Below are positions 61,703 to 64,000 of a stretch of 64,000 bases of DNA, in pieces. Location: assembly GCF_020736365.1 (NCBI RefSeq), contig NZ_CP085988.1, positions 112,501 through 176,500 of the forward strand, read 5' to 3'. The position numbers were made by a program, and so were the translations under genes. Origin of the DNA: Clostridium sp. M62/1 (lineage in GTDB: Bacteria > Bacillota > Clostridia > Lachnospirales > Lachnospiraceae). Under the pieces are notes generated by a model. That model worked only from the letters and a program-made list of their open reading frames with translations, was not told where the DNA came from and made no database searches. Every line of letters starts with the position of its first letter. Position 1 is the first letter of the stretch.

Positions 61703-62140
61703 ATGACTGTGACCTTTTGTGGCCATGCACAGATCTTGCAAAGTGAGAAAATAGAGAAATGGCTATACGATGTTACGGAAAAACTAATTGAGCAAGGAGC
61801 GACTACCTTTTACCTGGGTGGTTATGGAGCCTTTGATAGCTTGGCGGCATCCGTTCTGAGAGTGCAGAAAAAACGGTATCCACATATTGAGTTGATTCTT
61901 GTTCTGGCATATCTTAACACCGGGAGGGGCACTTCAGGTTACGACAGCACCATTTATCCGCCACTGGAAACTGTCCCGCACCGGTTTGCGATTTCTCATA
62001 GAAACCGCTGGATGGTAGAGTCTGCTGATGTAGTCGTTGCTTATGTTCTCCATGATTGGGGTGGAGCTGCCACAACACTACGGTGCGCCAAACAAAAAAA
62101 GAAACAAATTATTTCATACTGTGACGAGATGGGCAGCTGA
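61703..62140 (+). CDS. SLOG-family protein (DUF1273-like)
   Basis: 145 residues of Rossmann-like fold. VTFCGHAQI at the N terminus, YLGGYGAFDSLAASVLRVQK (about 37-56) and RNRWMVESADVVVAYV (about 100-116) match DUF1273/SLOG-like proteins carried by mobile elements, which may bind nucleotides. Role unknown. It lies 32 bases before the relaxase gene. Confidence 0.75.
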   Translation: MTVTFCGHAQILQSEKIEKWLYDVTEKLIEQGATTFYLGGYGAFDSLAASVLRVQKKRYPHIELILVLAYLNTGRGTSGYDSTIYPPLETVPHRFAISHRNRWMVESADVVVAYVLHDWGGAATTLRCAKQKKKQIISYCDEMGS

Positions 62141-62171
62141 GACTGCCCATTTTTTGAAGGGAGGGAACTTC

Positions 62172-63492
62172 ATGGCAACAACACGAATTATGCCGCTGCA
62201 CATCGGCAAGGGCCGCACAGAAAGCACTGCGATCAGTGATATTATCGACTATGTGGCTAATCCCCAAAAGACCGACAACGGCAGGCTCGTTACCGGATAT
62301 GAGTGTGATAGCCGGATCGCAGACACAGAATTTGTTATGGCCAAGCGTCAGTATATTGCCACCACCGGAAGGGTGCGTGGAAAAGACGATGTGATTGCTT
62401 ACCATGTCCGTCAGTCCTCCCGTCCTGGCGAAATCACGCCGGAAGAAGCCAACCGGCTGGGCGTGGAATTTGCCAAACGGTTTACCAAAGGTAATCACGC
62501 CTTTATTGTTTGCACTCACATTGACAAAGCCCATGTGCATAATCACATTATTTGGAGTTCTGTCAATCTGGACTGTGACCGAAAATTCCGAAACTTCTGG
62601 GGCAGCACAAAGGCTGTTCGGCGTTTGAGCGACACCATCTGCATCGAAAATGGATTGTCCATTATCGAGAATCCCAATCCCCATGGCAAAAGCTACAATA
62701 AATGGTTGGGCGATAAGGCGAAGCCATCCCATCGGGAGCAGCTGAGAATGATGATCGACCAGGCACTGGAGCAAAAGCCTACAGACTTTGATGAGTTACT
62801 GAAAATGCTTTCCGAGATGGGCTGCGAAGTAACCCGGCGCGGAAAAGCAATTCGCCTCAAGGCTCCCGGATGGAAAAATATTGCCCGGATGGATGAAGGA
62901 CTGGGAACCGGATATAGTGAGGCAGAAATTCGTGCGGTACTGGCAGGGAAAAAGCAGCACACACCCCGTAAAAAATCCACCGTACAAGCGGAGCCTCCCA
63001 AGGTTAATCTGCTGGTGGACATCCAAGAAAAACTCCGTGCTGGAAAAGGTGCTGGAGGAAAAAGCGGCAGCGGCTACAGCCCACCATAACGAACTGTCGG
63101 CACAGATCAAAGCGGCAGAAAAACGCATGGCGGAGATTGCTGTCTTGCGGACCCACATCATCAATTATGCTAAGACCCGCGAGATCTATGTAGCTTATCG
63201 ACAGGCTGGTTACTCTAAGAAATTCTGCCAGGAACATGAAGCAGAAATCCTGCTCCACCAGGCAGCAAAAAATGCTTTCGACGATATGGGGGTTAAGAAG
63301 CTGCCCAAGGTCAGAGAATTGCAAACTGAGTATGCCAAGCTCCTGGAGGAAAAGAAAAAAATCTATGCTGAATACCGGCGTTCCCGCGAAGAAATGAGGG
63401 AACTTTTGACGGCCAAAGCGAATGTGGATCGGCTGCTGAAAATGGACGAGGAGCAGAAACAGGAGAAAGAAAAAGACCACGACCAGCGGTGA
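62172..63492 (+). pseudogene. Relaxase/mobilization nuclease, frameshifted
   Basis: The first frame, 62172-63089, encodes 305 residues of a MobA/VirD2-type relaxase: start MATTRIMPLHIGKG, DIIDYVANPQKT, and the metal-binding HIDKAHVHNHIIW (His triad near residues 117-125). It ends in an out-of-frame tail (KSGSGYSPP). The normal C-terminal coiled coil (LEEKAAAATAHHNELSA ...) continues in another frame to 63492. The switch lies at a short repeat GTGCTGGA (63037 and 63049), which suggests an internal deletion. The element should not be mobilised by this protein. Confidence 0.82.
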
Positions 63493-63746
63493 GCTGATCG
63501 CGGTCAAAAGCGTTCGCAGAACGCGTGGCCACAGGATAAAATCCTGTGTTCAAAGGGGCTTGGGGGCAGCGCCCTCAACAAGCGTTTGTGGCGAAATGGA
63601 TAGCCACAAGCATTGCTTGCCGCTATTTAGTTCACCGCTATTTAGTTCATAAAAAATTTTCAAAATATAGTTGTATATTTTTTTCTGTGCAGTTATTATA
63701 TAAATACCGTTTTATGATTTTGTTCTTTATAGGGGGATGGGAAGAT

Positions 63747-64000
63747 ATGGCACGAAAAGCCTATTCTGAAGAAGATAGAGTGCAAGTGCGGAATGCCCTA
63801 ATGACCACCATGATTCAGTGTATCGCGGATCGGGGATTGATTCACAGCAGTATTGATGTTTTGTGCAGAAAAGTAGAGATCTCCAAGACCTTCTTCTACA
63901 GTTTTTTCTCATCCAAGGAAGAACTGGTGCTCTACGCCCTGCGATACCAACAGCCCAAGCTGCTGGATTATGCCAGATCCCTAATGGAGGACCCCGGACT
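63747..64000 (+). CDS. TetR-family regulator, 5' part, cut by window end
   Basis: 84 complete codons from ATG 63747, following a GGGGGATGGGAAG site. An N-terminal HTH is visible: VRNALMTTMIQCIADRGL, IDVLCRKVEISKTFFYSFFSS, KEELVLYAL. This is the TetR/AcrR pattern. It runs off the right edge, so the ligand domain is not seen. Position beside a decayed element gives no target. Confidence 0.75.
   Translation, partial: MARKAYSEEDRVQVRNALMTTMIQCIADRGLIHSSIDVLCRKVEISKTFFYSFFSSKEELVLYALRYQQPKLLDYARSLMEDPG

Noticed and set aside
62881..63492. Second frame as a separate gene next to the relaxase
   Set aside because: It begins inside the relaxase and continues its normal C-terminal coiled coil, so I read it as the frameshifted tail.

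Overview
The window looks like chromosome of a spore-forming, gut-type clostridium, most likely Lachnospiraceae, with roughly balanced base composition. Support comes from spmA/spmB, a clostridial fabH-acp-fabK-fabD-fabG-fabF-accB-fabZ-accC-accDA operon, FabK as the enoyl reductase, a methionine T-box ahead of metG, DUF4860/T2SF/PilT-like genes and conjugative-element genes of the CD1845 type. A perfect 16-bp parS site (56137-56152) and the order metG - tatD - rsmA suggest an origin-proximal position. The order is also seen near oriC in Bacillus.

Layout. 1-1800: terminator, an interspersed intergenic repeat, a GrpB-family gene and three tRNAs (Gly-GCC, Gly-UCC, Phe-GAA). 1.9-7.9 kb (minus): small membrane protein, EcsC, TatD and RsmA, and metG behind a T-box leader. 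7.9-13.3 kb (minus): a TRAP transporter (DctP/Q/M) with a nitrilase-family amidase and a DUF2848 protein, under a consensus promoter with phased TGGTAT operator repeats and a GntR/FCD regulator upstream. 13.7-18.6 kb: PepSY protein, DUF885 lipoprotein peptidase, and YitT divergent from a MerR regulator with a MerR-type 19-bp promoter spacer. 18.6-20.4 kb: an AT-rich island with a possible 20-aa peptide, an unrecognised secreted protein and a small two-helix membrane protein. 20.5-25.4 kb: GerMN lipoprotein, FabT, spmB, an ArsC-like protein, a TIGR00300-type enzyme and spmA.

25.4-36.7 kb (minus) is the complete fatty-acid synthesis operon, with AccD and AccA fused into one 627-residue chain. 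A perfect FabT-type palindrome lies just downstream of the fabH promoter -10 box, and the FabT-like regulator is encoded 15 kb away in the same window. 37-41.5 kb: an OmpR-type two-component system and a MATE exporter. 41.8-47.0 kb: a compact operon of a secreted transglutaminase-like protein, a two-domain T2SF/PilC platform protein, four small single-pass membrane proteins and a PilT-type ATPase. It looks like a minimal, poorly described type IV filament machine with no PilB, prepilin peptidase or classical pilin visible nearby. It is the most interesting unit here.

47.2-55.6 kb: two tandem tRNA-Lys(CUU), a 53-aa basic Cys-containing protein, trmB, a DUF4145-like/SH3 membrane protein, a Thr/Glu/Ala-repeat lipoprotein, a HAD phosphatase, a TIGR01906 protein, a DacF-type carboxypeptidase and a DEDD exonuclease. 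55.6-58.3 kb: an AT-rich gene-free stretch with parS, then an intact IS4-type element with a 7-bp target duplication ahead of an ABC exporter. 60.4-63.5 kb: a truncated MFS exporter abuts a decayed integrative element: CD1845-like gene, XRE regulator with an amber stop, SLOG gene and frameshifted relaxase. A TetR-family gene runs off the right end. No CRISPR array, rRNA or recognisable defence island was seen.
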